DNA from: Clostridia bacterium
GTDB lineage: Bacteria > Bacillota > Clostridia > Peptostreptococcales > Acidaminobacteraceae
Assembly (NCBI GenBank): GCA_014859095.1
Contig: JACUUV010000003.1
Coordinates: 62,001 to 126,000, forward strand
Direction of reading: 5' to 3'
DNA length: 64,000 nucleotides
Part shown: positions 63,157-64,000 of the stretch, one piece after another
Layout: each line of letters opens with the position of its first letter
Numbering within the stretch: the stretch's first letter is position 1
The notes under the pieces: model-generated
Databases searched by the model: none
The model's input: the letters and a program-made list of their open reading frames with translations, nothing else
What the model was told of the DNA's origin: nothing
Position numbers and translations under genes: made by a program

Positions 63157-63277
63157 GCGTTCTAGAGGATTCTAACGTCATTCTAACCCTTTATTAATCT
63201 GACTACGTTTTCGGATTTCAAATACAGCTCATATTCCAAATAGTGTTTCTTTTGTTTGGTTGTGGGCGACTTCCTTC

Positions 63278-64000
63278 CTACGCACTTTTGAGTACGCTTT
63301 TCTCTTGGTGATTGAGAATTTCCCGCTCACCTTCTTCAACGAATTGATTCGTGTAAAGCTCATAGTAATGGCCTTTGAGTGCCATGAGTTCATGGTGGTC
63401 GCCGTTTTCGATGACGACTCCTTTTTTGATGACCAGTATACGGTCCGCATTACGGATGGTGGAAAGTCGGTGAGCTATGATAAAGCTCGTCCTGTTTTCA
63501 AGCACCCTGTCGATCGCATGTTGGATTTTCGCTTCTGTTTCCGTGTCGATGGAAGATGTCGCCTCATCAAGGAAGAACAATCTAGGCTTCGCAATAATTG
63601 CACGTGCGAAGGAAATCAGTTGTTTCTCACCAGTGGATAGAAGACCGCCACCTTCTCCAACTTCTGTGTCGTAGCCTTTTTCCAGTTTGGATATAAAATC
63701 ATGTGCGTTGACGGTTTTGGCGGCTTCGATAATTTCCTCATCTGTGGCGTCCAGTTTCCCGTAACGGATGTTATCGACGATTGTGCCACTGAAAAGATGT
63801 GGCGATTGGAGCACATAACCGATGTTCGCATGCAACCAGTTTTGTGAACGTTCCCGATAATCGATGCCATCCACAAGAATCTGGCCTTCAGTGGGTTCGT
63901 AGAATCTACAGGCGAGGTTGACGATTGTGCTCTTTCCCGATCCCGTCTCACCGACAAGTGCGATGGTCTGTCCTTTTTTGACATTCAAGTTGAAGTCTTT
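63278..64000 (-). CDS. ABC transporter ATP-binding/permease protein, partial (C-terminal nucleotide-binding domain)
   Basis: The window ends within this gene, leaving the last 241 residues. They form an ABC nucleotide-binding domain with Walker A GETGSGKST, the Q-loop LQSPHLFSGT, a signature that reads LLSTGEKQLISFARA (STGEKQ in place of LSGGQ), Walker B RLFFLDEATSSID and the H-loop IIAHRLST. The pattern fits the MdlB/LmrA exporter group, whose half-transporters fuse six helices to one nucleotide-binding domain; the membrane part lies outside. Substrate is unknown. Confidence 0.93.
   Translation of the reverse strand, partial: KDFNLNVKKGQTIALVGETGSGKSTIVNLACRFYEPTEGQILVDGIDYRERSQNWLHANIGYVLQSPHLFSGTIVDNIRYGKLDATDEEIIEAAKTVNAHDFISKLEKGYDTEVGEGGGLLSTGEKQLISFARAIIAKPRLFFLDEATSSIDTETEAKIQHAIDRVLENRTSFIIAHRLSTIRNADRILVIKKGVVIENGDHHELMALKGHYYELYTNQFVEEGEREILNHQEKSVLKSA

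Noticed and set aside
63160-63277. Possible regulatory RNA in the gap between the ABC transporter and PspC genes
   Set aside because: No stable hairpin, conserved motif or open frame was visible; only the weak pspC promoter at the other end of the gap was kept.

Overview
The window looks like the chromosome of an anaerobic, low-to-moderate GC, probably spore-forming member of the Clostridia. The grounds are the gene order (ruvAB-spoIID-queA-tgt-yajC-scfA-scfB-secDF-recJ-apt-relA-dtd-hemZ-aspS, and alaS-ireB-ruvX-rnj-mltG-trmR-U32-udk), a SCIFF peptide with its radical-SAM maturase, SpoIID, a T-box before alaS, and a B12/PLP-dependent ornithine fermentation operon. Genus cannot be fixed from the sequence alone; amino-acid-fermenting relatives of Fusibacter, Acidaminobacter or Peptostreptococcales are plausible. 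Nearly all genes lie on the minus strand; only two small uncharacterised genes (18958-19830 and 27433-28014) lie on the plus strand. No rRNA, tRNA, CRISPR, phage or transposase gene was seen.

Region 1 (1-16.7 kb) is a long minus-strand housekeeping block. Read in transcription order it holds a T-box leader, alaS, ireB, a ferredoxin-type aldo/keto reductase, ruvX, a DUF1292 protein, fur, rnj, mltG, trmR, a U32 tRNA-hydroxylation protein, udk, a PilT-like protein with a broken active site, aroK, aroQ, efp, a CD1247-like acidic zinc-ribbon protein, an Asp23/Gls24 protein, nusB, a TsaD-like paralog and the start of xseA. Region 2 (16.7-18.9 kb) is iscR-iscS-iscU. Region 3 (18.9-28.0 kb) has a plus-strand membrane protein, then a type IV pilus or pseudopilus operon (pilC, four pilin-like genes, a canonical pilT, a secreted transglutaminase-like protein and a DJ-1/PfpI protein), rarA, a GntR regulator and a plus-strand hypothetical.

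Region 4 (28.0-42.0 kb) is the accessory core. Two response regulators, one with a degenerate kinase-like C-terminus and one with an HDOD domain, are bracketed by two related long palindromes. Upstream of them is the complete anaerobic ornithine pathway: ord, ortA, ortB, oraS, oraE, a MutL/GlmL-like ATPase and ornithine racemase. Before ord there is a near-perfect sigma-54 promoter and, about 100-170 bp further upstream, a 25-bp inverted repeat whose arms each carry GCAAAATATTTTGC. The likely activator, a PAS-AAA-Fis protein of RocR type, lies 2 kb away with an EAL-CBS-GGDEF protein between. A terminator-like hairpin and a Shine-Dalgarno-masking hairpin sit between oraE and the last two genes.

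Region 5 (42.0-64.0 kb) returns to conserved clostridial housekeeping genes: an RseC-like protein, aspS, hemZ, an MBL hydrolase, dtd, relA, apt, recJ, a LapA-like protein, secF, secD, a gamma-carbonic-anhydrase-like protein, scfB, scfA (only 46 codons and absent from the ORF track), yajC, tgt, queA, spoIID, ruvB, ruvA, a PspC protein and a truncated ABC transporter. Most striking for follow-up are the PilT pseudo-ATPase, the layered control of the ornithine operon, and the palindrome-bracketed regulator pair.
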